A stretch of 64,000 nt of DNA from the NCBI GenBank assembly GCA_016234485.1, contig JACRBL010000004.1:1-64000 (forward strand), read 5' to 3'. This document shows, piece after piece, positions 8,645-17,085 of this stretch (within the stretch, counting starts at the first letter, position 1; every line of letters begins with the position of its first letter). The stretch is from Chloroflexota bacterium (GTDB taxonomy: Bacteria; Chloroflexota; Anaerolineae; Anaerolineales; Villigracilaceae). The position numbers and the translations under genes are program-made. Below the pieces are notes generated by a model. That model saw only the letters and a program-made list of their open reading frames with translations, was not told where the DNA came from and ran no database searches.

Positions 8645-8767
8645 ATGAAATTGTATTTACTATGTTTAGCCATGGACGTGCTTACCCTGCTGGCATATCC
8701 GATCGTGTTCATGCGGAATATATTGGGATGGTTTCCAAAGGAAAGGTTGATCCTGGTGAAAGCATAA
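8645..8767 (+). CDS. Small membrane peptide, 40 aa
   Basis: AAGGAG at 8633-8638 sits at good spacing from ATG 8645. The peptide has one hydrophobic helix (LYLLCLAMDVLTLLAYPIVF) and an amphipathic basic end. It is another member of the set of tiny membrane proteins in this region; no family can be named. Confidence 0.5.
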   Translation: MKLYLLCLAMDVLTLLAYPIVFMRNILGWFPKERLILVKA

Positions 8768-9002
8768 TCTGAGAAATGCTTCCAAACTGCTTGGCATGCC
8801 TATGCCAGGCCAAGGAAAATGTAACTATGGATAACAGTCTTTGTAGAATAAAGTGGCGATTGAGGGCGGGCTTTTATCTTGTCCGAACATTGAGTGGGCG
8901 GTAATAAATACCAACGGTGGCGGGTTACAGTTCGCGCAGCCAGATGGTTTACATCCGTCAGGCGGTGGCCTGAGACAACCATGCATTGACCCAGGAGTTC
9001 AA
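8768..9002 (+). other. Intergenic stretch before mgsA
   Basis: About 235 bases without a supported gene. An open frame in phase with mgsA runs back to 8853, but it lacks a ribosome site and the family does not extend there. A short imperfect hairpin (CTTGGCATGCC / GGCCAAG) lies near 8788-8815. Nothing else stands out. Confidence 0.4.
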
Positions 9003-9464
9003 ATGGAACAAAATAAGATCACGATAGAGCGCGACAAGAAAGTTGCCCTGGTTGCGCACGATAATAAAAAGCGGGATTTGATCGAGTGGGCAAACTTCAA
9101 CAAAACTCTCCTGTCACATCACACGGTTTACGCAACCGGTACGACCGGCTTATTGTTGGAAGAGGAACTTGGTTTTCCGATTCACAAACTCGAAAGTGGG
9201 CCGCTTGGCGGCGATCAACAAATTGGCGCCAAGATCGTGGATGGCGATATAGATTTTCTGATTTTCTTTTGGGATCCGCTCGAGTCCCTGTCTCACGATC
9301 CCGACGTGAAGGCGCTTCTGCGTATGGCTGTCGTCTGGAATATTCCCATTGCCTGCAATCGCGCTACTGCCGACTTCATGATCTCATCGCCTCTGATGGA
9401 CGAGGAATATGACCGCTTGTTACCCAAATATGATGAATACAGGTATCGGATGAGGTCAGGTTAA
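9003..9464 (+). CDS. mgsA: Methylglyoxal synthase
   Basis: A 153-residue enzyme that converts dihydroxyacetone phosphate to methylglyoxal and phosphate, a bypass of lower glycolysis that relieves sugar-phosphate stress. Family motifs are all present: ALVAHDNKKRDLIEW, YATGTTG (phosphate binding), SGPLGGDQQIGAKI (holding the catalytic Asp), DFLIFFWDP and IPIACNRATADFMI. ATG 9003 is chosen because AGGAG lies at 8993-8997 and the protein then matches the usual ~150 residues. It stands among stress genes. Confidence 0.95.
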   Translation: MEQNKITIERDKKVALVAHDNKKRDLIEWANFNKTLLSHHTVYATGTTGLLLEEELGFPIHKLESGPLGGDQQIGAKIVDGDIDFLIFFWDPLESLSHDPDVKALLRMAVVWNIPIACNRATADFMISSPLMDEEYDRLLPKYDEYRYRMRSG

Positions 9465-9505
9465 ATATTTTCGCGAACCAAACTCAATCGTGAGAAGGAT
9501 TTCCC

Positions 9506-10984
9506 ATGAACTCAAATAAAAACCACCATCGCGCCATTTTACAAAGCATTGCACACCGGGCAATGCTTGAACGCGACCTGCTCCCCGACTTTTCTGCCGC
9601 AGCGCTCGCTGAGATTGACAGGATTCAAACCCCGACAGAAATGGACAATGGCCTGGTTCGTGACCAGCGTGAAGCGCTTTGGTGCTCGATTGATAACGAT
9701 GACTCACGCGACCTGGACCAACTGACGGTTGCCAAGTCTCTACCTGAAGGCAAAGTCATAATGAAGGTCGCCATTGCGGATGTCGCGGCATTTGTCAAAA
9801 AAGACTCTGCAATTGACGATCACGCCCGTATCAATACCACCTCGGTCTATACTGCGGCCGAGATGTTCCCCATGCTTCCCGAAAAACTTTCCACCGACCT
9901 GACCTCGCTGAACCCGAACGAGGATCGCCTTGCGCTTGTGGTCGAAATGGAAATTGCCGTTGATGGGTCTCTTCTAAATTCCGAGGTTTACGCGGCACGT
10001 GTCCGCAATCACGCCAAACTGGCCTACAACAGTATTGCCGCATGGCTGGATGGGAGTAGGACGATCCCCGACGCTGTCTCTGCCATACCCGGATTGGATG
10101 AAAACCTGCGTTTGCAGGATAAAACCGCGCAGAGCATGAAGACCCTTCGCCATAATCACGGGGCGCTGAGTTTGGAAACCATCCAGGCCAGGCCAGTCTT
10201 CGATGGCGATCAAATGCAGTCGCTCGAAATCGAGGAACCCAACCGCGCCAAGCAGATCATCGAAGATTTCATGATCGCCGCCAACGGCGTGACCGCGCGT
10301 TATCTCGCGGCCCGCAAGTTTCCGTCTATCCGCCGCGTGGTCCGGACGCCGAAGCGCTGGGAGCGGATCGTTGAAATCGCCGCCGACTATAAGTATAGCC
10401 TGCCGCCCGATCCAGATTCAAAAGCGTTGGAGGCGTTCCTTAGCAAGCAAAAGGACGCGGATCCGCTTCGCTTTCCCGACCTATCGCTGGCGGTGATCAA
10501 ACTTTTGGGAAATGGCGAGTACGTTGCCGAGCTTCCGAATGGAGATGCTCCAGGCCACTTTGGATTGGCGGTCAAAGATTATTCCCACTCCACTGCCCCA
10601 AATCGCCGCTATCCCGACCTGCTGACCCAGCGTTTGTTGAAAGCGGCCCTGAACGGCGAGCCTGCGCCCTACAGCAAAGATCAGTTGGATGAGTTGGCAA
10701 CCCATTGCACCGAAGCGGAAGACGCGGCCAATAAAGTGGAGCGACGCGTCGAAAAATCTGCCGCCGCGCTCCTTCTCGAATCCAAAATCGGACAGCAGTT
10801 CGATGCAATCGTCACCGGCGCTTCCGAAAAGGGTACGTGGGCGCGTCTCCTGACAATCCCCGTGGAAGGCAAACTCGTAAAAGGATTTGAAGGCATGGAT
10901 GTCGGCCAGCGACTACGCGTGCAGTTAATATCCGTTGACATTCAACAAGGATTTATTGATTTTAAAAATGTGAATAGATCATAG
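9506..10984 (+). CDS. RNB-domain 3'-5' exoribonuclease (RNase II family, short form)
   Basis: A 492-residue protein. The RNB catalytic domain spans about 50-380; its metal site is IDNDDSRDLDQLT, in which the last position of the acidic cluster is Gln, not Asp. NRRYPDLLTQRLL is the conserved RNB end. An S1-like beta segment closes the protein (about 430-490). The N-terminal cold-shock domains of full RNase II/R are missing, as in the short Deinococcus/cyanobacterial type. It is predicted to degrade single-stranded RNA processively. AGAAGGATTTCCC precedes the start. Confidence 0.88.
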   Translation: MNSNKNHHRAILQSIAHRAMLERDLLPDFSAAALAEIDRIQTPTEMDNGLVRDQREALWCSIDNDDSRDLDQLTVAKSLPEGKVIMKVAIADVAAFVKKDSAIDDHARINTTSVYTAAEMFPMLPEKLSTDLTSLNPNEDRLALVVEMEIAVDGSLLNSEVYAARVRNHAKLAYNSIAAWLDGSRTIPDAVSAIPGLDENLRLQDKTAQSMKTLRHNHGALSLETIQARPVFDGDQMQSLEIEEPNRAKQIIEDFMIAANGVTARYLAARKFPSIRRVVRTPKRWERIVEIAADYKYSLPPDPDSKALEAFLSKQKDADPLRFPDLSLAVIKLLGNGEYVAELPNGDAPGHFGLAVKDYSHSTAPNRRYPDLLTQRLLKAALNGEPAPYSKDQLDELATHCTEAEDAANKVERRVEKSAAALLLESKIGQQFDAIVTGASEKGTWARLLTIPVEGKLVKGFEGMDVGQRLRVQLISVDIQQGFIDFKNVNRS

Positions 10985-11014
10985 CAATAAAACCCACTTG
11001 AAAGGAGAAACATT

Positions 11015-11665
11015 ATGTTACCGATTGGTGATGATAATAGCGCCCGTAGGATATTCCCATTGGTTACCTACGCGTTGATCGCCCTGAATGTCCTGTTCTT
11101 CTTTGTGGAATTGGCTGGCGGAGACGCGTTTATCCAGGCATGGGCTTTCGTTCCCACCCGCTTCCTTGCCAACCCCATCGCAGATTTTCCAACGCTCTTC
11201 ACTTCCATGTTCATGCACGCCGGATGGCTCCACCTGGGAGGCAACATGCTTTACTTGTGGATTTTCGGCGACAATGTGGAAGACCGCTTTGGGCACGTTA
11301 AGTTCACAATCTTCTACCTGCTCTGTGGACTTGCCGCTACGTTTGCCCAGCTGGTGTTTAGCATGGGCTCAAATATTCCGAATTTAGGAGCCTCGGGCGC
11401 GATCGCGGGTGTGCTCGGCGCTTACATTTTACTGTTTCCCCAAGGCAGGGTTAGAGTATTACAAGGCCAACGAGTGATTCAAGTATCCGCGCTGATCGTT
11501 ATTGGGCTTTGGGTCATCCTGCAGTTATTTAGCAGCGTCGGTTCCATCGCCAATACAGCAGAGACAGGCGGCGTAGCCTACATGGCGCATGTCGGCGGAT
11601 TTGCCTCCGGTTTTGTTCTGACCTTTTTATTCAGAGGAAATGCACGGCCGCAGTTGGCAGGGTAA
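11015..11665 (+). CDS. Rhomboid-family intramembrane serine protease
   Basis: A 216-residue protein with six predicted membrane helices. Diagnostic sequences are HAGWLHLGGNMLYLWIFGDN (loop 1 and helix 2), GASGAIAGVLGAY with the nucleophilic Ser, and AHVGGFASGF with the catalytic His. It cleaves substrate helices within the membrane; the substrate is not evident. AAAGGAG precedes the start. It follows the RNB nuclease by 30 bases and could be cotranscribed with it. Confidence 0.92.
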   Translation: MLPIGDDNSARRIFPLVTYALIALNVLFFFVELAGGDAFIQAWAFVPTRFLANPIADFPTLFTSMFMHAGWLHLGGNMLYLWIFGDNVEDRFGHVKFTIFYLLCGLAATFAQLVFSMGSNIPNLGASGAIAGVLGAYILLFPQGRVRVLQGQRVIQVSALIVIGLWVILQLFSSVGSIANTAETGGVAYMAHVGGFASGFVLTFLFRGNARPQLAG

Positions 11666-11746
11666 ATCGCTGCGCCATCGTTGGCAATTGCGCGCTGAAT
11701 CGTTTCAAACGTGTCGGTTCGTCCAAATATAAATAAGGAGAAAATC

Positions 11747-12133
11747 ATGAAAAAGGAAATTGGTTTATGGATTGACCATCGAAAAGCCGTCATTGTGATC
11801 CTCAACAATGGTGAGGAGGAAGTAAAGGAAATTATTTCCCAAATGGAGAAGCATGTCCGCTACAAAGGGCATAACGACACGGAAAGAAGCGCGGGGGAAG
11901 ACGTGCGGGATCGCAGGTTTGGAAATCACCTAAATGGGTTTTACGATGAAGTGATCGAGGTCATTCGTGATGCGACCTCCATCCAGATATTTGGTCCGGG
12001 CGAGGCAAAAGGCGAACTGGAAAAACGCATTAAGCACGAAGGACTCAAAGCGCGCGTCTTTGCCGTCGAAACAACGGACAAGATGACCGATCGTCAGATC
12101 GCCGCAAAAGTTCGCGACTATCTTCCGGCGTAG
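11747..12133 (+). CDS. Conserved small protein, eRF1-domain-like (tentative)
   Basis: A 128-residue protein with AAGGAG at 11735-11740; the start at 11747 fits this, while the upstream in-frame ATG at 11711 does not. Sequence KKEIGLWIDHRKAVIVIL opens a beta hairpin, and IQIFGPGEAKGELEKRIK plus VETTDKMTDRQIAAKVRDYL form the second half. The pattern recalls the small peptide-release-factor-like/host-attachment proteins often called translational machinery protein. The similarity is from memory, so the functional label is weak. Confidence 0.6.
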   Translation: MKKEIGLWIDHRKAVIVILNNGEEEVKEIISQMEKHVRYKGHNDTERSAGEDVRDRRFGNHLNGFYDEVIEVIRDATSIQIFGPGEAKGELEKRIKHEGLKARVFAVETTDKMTDRQIAAKVRDYLPA

Positions 12134-12154
12134 AACGTGCCATCAATAAAGTCA

Positions 12155-12300
12155 GTAAATCACAGATTCATCCGTCTCTGTGAGGAGGGCGATCTCCCAA
12201 CGGCACTTGCCAGTAGCGTTTCTGTTAAACTGTGATTTACATGACTGATGTTACGCAGTACCGCAAGATAAATCTTGCGGTACTGCGTAAGGTGATTTAC
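12155..12300 (+). repeat. Perfect 40-bp palindrome with flanking 11-bp inverted repeat
   Basis: Bases 12251-12290 form 19-bp perfect arms (TTACGCAGTACCGCAAGAT and its complement) around AA. GTAAATCACAG at 12155-12165 is inverted as CTGTGATTTAC at 12230-12240, and GGTGATTTAC recurs at 12291-12300 directly after the palindrome. No gene is present, so it may be a mobile miniature element or a transcription stop for both strands. Confidence 0.8.
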
Positions 12301-12416
12301 AGAAATTGAGAGTGTCGTGTGCAATCGAGGTGAGTGAAGACGAAATTAAGTTCATGACTTTGTGAAGAGGTCTCTGGATGGGCGAAACAAAGTAGTGACA
12401 CTTGTAATATTGCCTC

Positions 12417-12444
12417 TTGACAAATGTCAGGATTTCGAGAAAAT
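12417..12444 (+). promoter_or_regulatory. Sigma-70-type promoter of the first secreted paralogue
   Basis: TTGACA at 12417-12422, 16-bp spacer, GAAAAT at 12439-12444. The same arrangement with near-identical spacer words occurs at 14420-14447 before the second paralogue. Conservation between two diverged leaders supports function. Confidence 0.7.
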
Positions 12445-12507
12445 AGGCCAAACCATATCAACGAGAGATACATACGAGCAATCTCAAGTTCCCCCCCTTT
12501 CTTTTTC

Positions 12508-12532
12508 AAACGTCCGCAACGGACGTTTTTTT
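12508..12532 (+). terminator. Leader hairpin with T-run (attenuator-like)
   Basis: AAACGTCCG / CGGACGTTT with CAA loop, running into TTTT. It lies between the promoter and the start of the 12643 gene and is therefore placed like an attenuator. The second paralogue has only a short CATCC-GCGA-GGATG stem at the matching place (14499-14512). Confidence 0.55.
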
Positions 12533-12642
12533 GGTTAAGGGTTTGGGATGGTCGGAGGAGGTGAACCAAACAAATTGACGAACTGCTTTCCCATAAGGTT
12601 TTCAAAAATTAGTTACGCCCAATCCAGAGGAGATTCCATATC

Positions 12643-14334
12643 ATGTCTAAGAAAATGATTCAGCGACTGGCGGCAATCGCCTTGATCGTTGTGATCGTGG
12701 CAGGTTCGTTCATGGCCTATGGCCGTAATTCGCAATATGCCTACGATGTCCCGCAGATGATGGGGATGGAAGGCAGTGAGGAAGTTTTCAGTATTGACGC
12801 TTCGGCGCCCTCCCGCGGCATTCGCGGACCATTCGTGGAGACTCACGCCAAAGCCGTTTCGCTGGACCGCGACCTGCGCCAAATTCCGCAGGTTGGCCCC
12901 GCCGAAAAGCGCCTCGCCCGCGAAATGGGACAGCGCCCCACCCGCGTCCAGAACCAGGAAGCGGATTCCGTGGTGCAGACCAATAAGGCCGTCGGCGGAC
13001 GTTTGATCGGCCCGGGCGCGGCTGTCGCTCCCGCTCCTGTCAACACCTTCAAGGGTCTCGATCTTCAAAACTGGGGCGCCGGCTGGCCGCCCGATACCCA
13101 TGGCGATGTTGGCCCCAGCCACTATATCCAGGCCGTTAACACCTCCATCGGCATCTTCGATAAAGCCACCGGAACTCGTCTGGCCGCGTTCACCTTCGAT
13201 AACTTCTTCATTGCCGCGGGCGGCTCTGGCGCGTGCACCACATTGAACTACGGCGACCCGATCGTGCTTTACGATCAGATCTCTGGCCGTTGGATCATCA
13301 CCGACTTTGCCTTCGCGGGCAACGGCACCACGCCTCCCTATTATGAATGTATCGCCGTCTCGAAGGGCGCCGACCCCGTGAGCGGCGGCTGGTGGCTTTA
13401 TGAACTCGTAGCCAGCACCACCGCGCTGAACGATTATCCCAAATTGGGCATTTGGAACGACGGCATTTACATGTCGGCCAATATGTTCACGGGCGGCGCT
13501 TCCTATGGCGGCGTGAAAGTTTGGAATCTCAACCGCGACGACATGATCAGCGGCGCGCCTCTCCGCACTGTGGCCTTCACCCTCGGCACGTCCTACTTCA
13601 GCCTACTTCCCGCCAACCTCAAGGGCGCGCTTGCCCCGGCTGGAACGCCCGAATACTTCATGTCAGACTACGGCTCGAACACCAGCATGAAGTTGTGGAA
13701 GTTCACCACCAACTGGACGACGCCCTCCGCGTCCACCTTCACCGGTCCCACCAGCTTCGCCGTGGCTTCGTTCACCCGCCCCTCTTCGAACTCGGTACGC
13801 CAACTGGGGTCCTCGATTCGTCTTGACACCCTCGGTGACCGCCTGATGTCGAACCTGCAATACCGCAACGTTGGCGGCGTCCAATCCTTGTGGGTCTCCC
13901 GCACCGCCAAGGTCTCAAACTCCAATTACGGCATCCGCTGGATGGAAGTCCGCAACATGAGCGCTACTCCCAGCGTGTACCAGCAAGGCACCTACGCGCC
14001 CAACGCTTCGTATCGCTGGATGCCTAGCCTGGCCGTGGACAAATTCGGCAACATGGCCGTCGGCTACAGCGTTTCCACATCCACGATGTATCCCGCCATC
14101 CGTTATGCGGGACGCCTCTCCACCGACGCCCTCGGCACCCTCGGCCAGACCGAGCAGATCATGTTCGCCGGCACCGGCGCGCAGACCTCGTACAACCGCT
14201 GGGGCGACTACGCCTCCATGTCCGTGGATCCGGTGGACGACTGCACCTTCTGGTTCACCACCGAATACTACGAGACCACCGGCACCAACTGGCAGACCCG
14301 CATCGGCTACTTCCGCTTCCCGGGCTGTCAATAA
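12643..14334 (+). CDS. Large secreted protein, tandem paralogue A
   Basis: A 563-residue protein with an N-terminal signal or anchor helix (about 7-25) and an extracytoplasmic domain of ~450 residues starting at NWGAGWPPDTHGDVGPSHYI. Aromatic/Gly motifs recur: GGWWLYE, DYPKLGIWNDGIYMSANMF, RWGDYASMSVDPVDDCTFW, with few Lys and many Ser, Thr and Asn, as in exported beta-rich folds (a propeller is plausible but unproven). The close paralogue follows directly at 14594. AGAGG precedes the ATG. No catalytic motif is recognised. Promoter at 12417 and terminator at 14356 make it a single-gene unit. Confidence 0.75.
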   Translation: MSKKMIQRLAAIALIVVIVAGSFMAYGRNSQYAYDVPQMMGMEGSEEVFSIDASAPSRGIRGPFVETHAKAVSLDRDLRQIPQVGPAEKRLAREMGQRPTRVQNQEADSVVQTNKAVGGRLIGPGAAVAPAPVNTFKGLDLQNWGAGWPPDTHGDVGPSHYIQAVNTSIGIFDKATGTRLAAFTFDNFFIAAGGSGACTTLNYGDPIVLYDQISGRWIITDFAFAGNGTTPPYYECIAVSKGADPVSGGWWLYELVASTTALNDYPKLGIWNDGIYMSANMFTGGASYGGVKVWNLNRDDMISGAPLRTVAFTLGTSYFSLLPANLKGALAPAGTPEYFMSDYGSNTSMKLWKFTTNWTTPSASTFTGPTSFAVASFTRPSSNSVRQLGSSIRLDTLGDRLMSNLQYRNVGGVQSLWVSRTAKVSNSNYGIRWMEVRNMSATPSVYQQGTYAPNASYRWMPSLAVDKFGNMAVGYSVSTSTMYPAIRYAGRLSTDALGTLGQTEQIMFAGTGAQTSYNRWGDYASMSVDPVDDCTFWFTTEYYETTGTNWQTRIGYFRFPGCQ

Positions 14335-14355
14335 ACTGTAATCTCAATCTCAACG

Positions 14356-14381
14356 ACTGGCGACCAGTAATGGTCGCCAGT
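14356..14381 (+). terminator. Terminator of paralogue A
   Basis: ACTGGCGACCA / TGGTCGCCAGT with a GTAA loop. The same stem is reused after paralogue B at 16288-16321 with a GAAA loop, so the terminator was duplicated with the gene. Confidence 0.8.
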
Positions 14382-14419
14382 TGCGTTTATTTATCTTCAA
14401 TTTCACTCTTTCGATTCAC

Positions 14420-14447
14420 TTGACAAACGCCTGATTTACGAGAAAAT
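14420..14447 (+). promoter_or_regulatory. Sigma-70-type promoter of the second secreted paralogue
   Basis: TTGACA at 14420-14425, 16-bp spacer, GAAAAT at 14442-14447. Spacer words GATTT and CGA match the promoter at 12417, while the leaders downstream differ. Confidence 0.7.
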
Positions 14448-14593
14448 ACTCGCGAGCGCCCACCAAAAAGAAGATTTCGCTCACCATTCATTTTCAACCA
14501 TCCGCGAGGATGCAAAAGGAGGCGCAACCTGAGATAGCGATTTTAGTCCTTAATAATTTCAACCATCGGCCTACATTACAAGGAGAAAATTCG

Positions 14594-16270
14594 ATGTCTA
14601 AGAAATTGATTCAACGATTGGCAGGGATCGCCCTGATTTTGATCATCCTCGCCAGCTCGTTCATGGCTTACAACCGCAAGTCGCAATATTCCTACAACGT
14701 CCCCCACCTGCTTGGCATGGAAAACGGCGAAACCGCGGTCCAACTTGACGGCCCGCGCACCACTACCACCGAAGGCCCGTTCGTGGAAAATCACGGCGCA
14801 CCCGAATCGCTCGATGTTGACTTGCGTACGCTTCCGCAGGTTGGCCCCACTGAAAAACGCATCATGCGCGAGATGGGACAATTCCCCACCGCCCAGCAGG
14901 AATCCAACGTTGAAGACGGAGCCCTGCAGGTGGAAAAGCCCTCCATCAACGCTCCTGCCCCCACCAAAAGCTTCAAAGGCCTCGACTCGAACAGCTGGGG
15001 CGCTGGCTGGCCTCCCGATACGCATGGCGATGTTGGCCCAACCCACTACGTTCAGGCTGTGAACACTTCCATCGGCATTTTCCGCAAATCCGATGGCGCT
15101 CGCCTGGCCGCCTTCACCTTCGATAACTTCTTCTCCGCAAATGGCGGAACGGGGATGTGTGCCACCAACAATAACGGCGATCCCATCGTGCTATACGATC
15201 AGGTCTCTGGCCGCTGGATCATCTCCGATTTCGCCTGGGCCGACATTCTGAACGGGCCGTATTACCAGTGCATTGCCGTCTCCAAGACCGGCAACCCGGT
15301 CAGCGGCGGCTGGTGGCTCTACACCTTCAAAGCCCACGATAACTGGTTGAACGACTATCCCAAGCTCGGCGTCTGGCGCGATGGCATTTACATGTCTGCC
15401 AATATGTTCGATTGCACAAGCCCGGGATGCGGAAGCGCCAGCTACAAAGGCGTGCGCGTTTGGGCGCTCAACCGCACCAACCTGATCAACGGCACGGCTC
15501 TTAAAAGCGTGGCCTTCAACCTGGGTTCAGCCTATGGCAGCCTCCTGCCCGCCAACGTGCGAGGAACGCTTCCCCCCGCCGGAACCAGGGAATATTTCCT
15601 CGCCGACGCCACCAGTAACAGCATGTATATGTGGAAATTCAAGGTTAATTGGGGAACCCCGTCTTCTTCCACTTTCACTGGCCCACAAACCTTCTCCGTC
15701 GCGGCTTTTACCTACCCAAATTGGAGCGCCGCCGTGCCTCAGAAAAACACTAGTCAAAAAGTGGATACCCTCGGCGACCGCCTGATGACCTGGTTGCAAT
15801 ACAGCAACGTCGGCGGAACGCAATCGCTGTGGGTTTCGCGCACCGTGCAAATTGGCGGACGCACAGGCATCCGCTGGTACGAGGTCCGCAACATGAGCGC
15901 CACGCCCAGCACCTTCCAACAGGGAACCTACGCTCCGAACGGCGCCTGGCGCTGGATGCCCAGCCTGGCCGTGGATAAACAAGGCAACATGGCTATGGTT
16001 TACAGCATGTCGTCTGGCAGTTTGTTCCCGTCCATTCGTTATGCAGGCCGCCTCGCCGGTAACGCGCTCAACACCATCGGCCAAGGCGAACGCGTCCTCA
16101 TCAACGGCACAGGCTCGCAAACCGGCATCAACCGCTGGGGCGACTACGCCTCCATCTCCGTGGATCCCGAGGATGGCTGCACCTTCTGGATGACCACCGA
16201 ATACTACGATGCGACAGGCTCCAACTGGCAAACGCGCATCGGCGCATTCAAATACCCGGGCTGCAATTAG
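14594..16270 (+). CDS. Large secreted protein, tandem paralogue B
   Basis: A 558-residue protein, alignable with paralogue A over its whole length, from MSKKLIQRLAGIAL through GWPPDTHGDVGPTHYVQAVN to RWGDYASISVDPEDGC and a C-terminal PGC. The start at 14594 is set by alignment with A and by AAGGAGAAAATTCG just before it; the open frame back to 14510 is leader. It has an N-terminal membrane/signal helix, then an exported domain. An extra CTSPGCGS insert near residue 280 adds a Cys pair not present in A. Function unknown; probably abundant and exported. Confidence 0.75.
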   Translation: MSKKLIQRLAGIALILIILASSFMAYNRKSQYSYNVPHLLGMENGETAVQLDGPRTTTTEGPFVENHGAPESLDVDLRTLPQVGPTEKRIMREMGQFPTAQQESNVEDGALQVEKPSINAPAPTKSFKGLDSNSWGAGWPPDTHGDVGPTHYVQAVNTSIGIFRKSDGARLAAFTFDNFFSANGGTGMCATNNNGDPIVLYDQVSGRWIISDFAWADILNGPYYQCIAVSKTGNPVSGGWWLYTFKAHDNWLNDYPKLGVWRDGIYMSANMFDCTSPGCGSASYKGVRVWALNRTNLINGTALKSVAFNLGSAYGSLLPANVRGTLPPAGTREYFLADATSNSMYMWKFKVNWGTPSSSTFTGPQTFSVAAFTYPNWSAAVPQKNTSQKVDTLGDRLMTWLQYSNVGGTQSLWVSRTVQIGGRTGIRWYEVRNMSATPSTFQQGTYAPNGAWRWMPSLAVDKQGNMAMVYSMSSGSLFPSIRYAGRLAGNALNTIGQGERVLINGTGSQTGINRWGDYASISVDPEDGCTFWMTTEYYDATGSNWQTRIGAFKYPGCN

Positions 16271-16287
16271 TAGCCCATACGCAACAA

Positions 16288-16321
16288 AAAAACTGGCGAC
16301 CAGAAATGGTCGCCAGTTTTT
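16288..16321 (+). terminator. Terminator of paralogue B
   Basis: AAAAACTGGCGACCA / TGGTCGCCAGTTTTT with a GAAA tetraloop; a long A/T-flanked stem that would work on both strands, facing the broken minus-strand gene. Confidence 0.85.
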
Positions 16322-16386
16322 GATAGTGGGTCGCGCTACATGATGAGCAAGGTGAAAAAACGCTTGCTATCATTTATCCAAATCCA

Positions 16387-17071
16387 CTACCAAAACTTCG
16401 TCAAGGGAAAAACTTGCACGGAAAGCAGGTCAACGCCTGCAATGGCCGCCCCAATGCCATATCGCAATACAGAAAAACTCAATCCGATCAATACCATCAC
16501 GAAATACAAAGCAAAGAAGAATCTGAAATTCCCATTCAGCATACGAATTCCCTGAATCGCGTTTTTGAACGACCCATCTCCACTGTCGAGAAGAATTCGT
16601 GGCCGAGCGAGACCGATCCAAGGCCAAGAAATCCGCTGATGAAAAGCCATAAAGGATATACCGTCAAATAAAAGGGCGTATTTTCGAGCGCTATCGAATA
16701 CAAAACCAGGAACAAGAAAGGGAATGAGTATAAAAGCGTCAAGAACAGGCCAGCGAGTTCTTGGCGAAAGAAACTCCAAAAGAATTTTCTGTTGACGTGA
16801 AGTATTCCGCGAGGAGCATTACCTTCCTCTATCTGCAAAATCATCAAAATTAAAGCCAATGGGATTCCCACATGCAAAATAACGCCAACAATGAAGTCAA
16901 CCCAATTCAAGGCGACAACCAATCCAAGCGATGTAAACCCTTTGCCCATGCGGTTAAGGAATTAATCGCGAAATAATATAGATGATTGACCAAGTATAAA
17001 ATCCAAATCAGGGGATATTGGAATATCATCCGCAACGAGCGCGAGTAAAGATTCCCAACTTCGCGAAGCAT
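16387..17071 (-). pseudogene. Integral membrane protein gene broken by two frameshifts
   Basis: Read on the minus strand, a good start at 17071 (AGGAGAGG just upstream) gives MLREVGNLYSRSLRMIFQYP and a first helix. That frame stops soon after. A second frame (from about 16949) gives helices IVGVILHVGIPLALILMIL and LAGLFLTLLYSFPFLFLVLY, then turns to charged junk near 16580. The third frame continues GSFKNAIQGIRMLNGNFRFF and VMVLIGLSFSVLRYGIGAAI to the stop at 16387. Spliced together the three make one plausible ~228-residue protein with about six helices. It is either a recent pseudogene or a region of assembly errors. Confidence 0.65.
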
Positions 17072-17085
17072 GGTTTCCTCTCCTA

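Noticed and set aside
14510-14593. Longer start for secreted paralogue B
   Set aside because: Alignment with paralogue A and a strong ribosome site place the start at 14594; the signal helix must be N-terminal.
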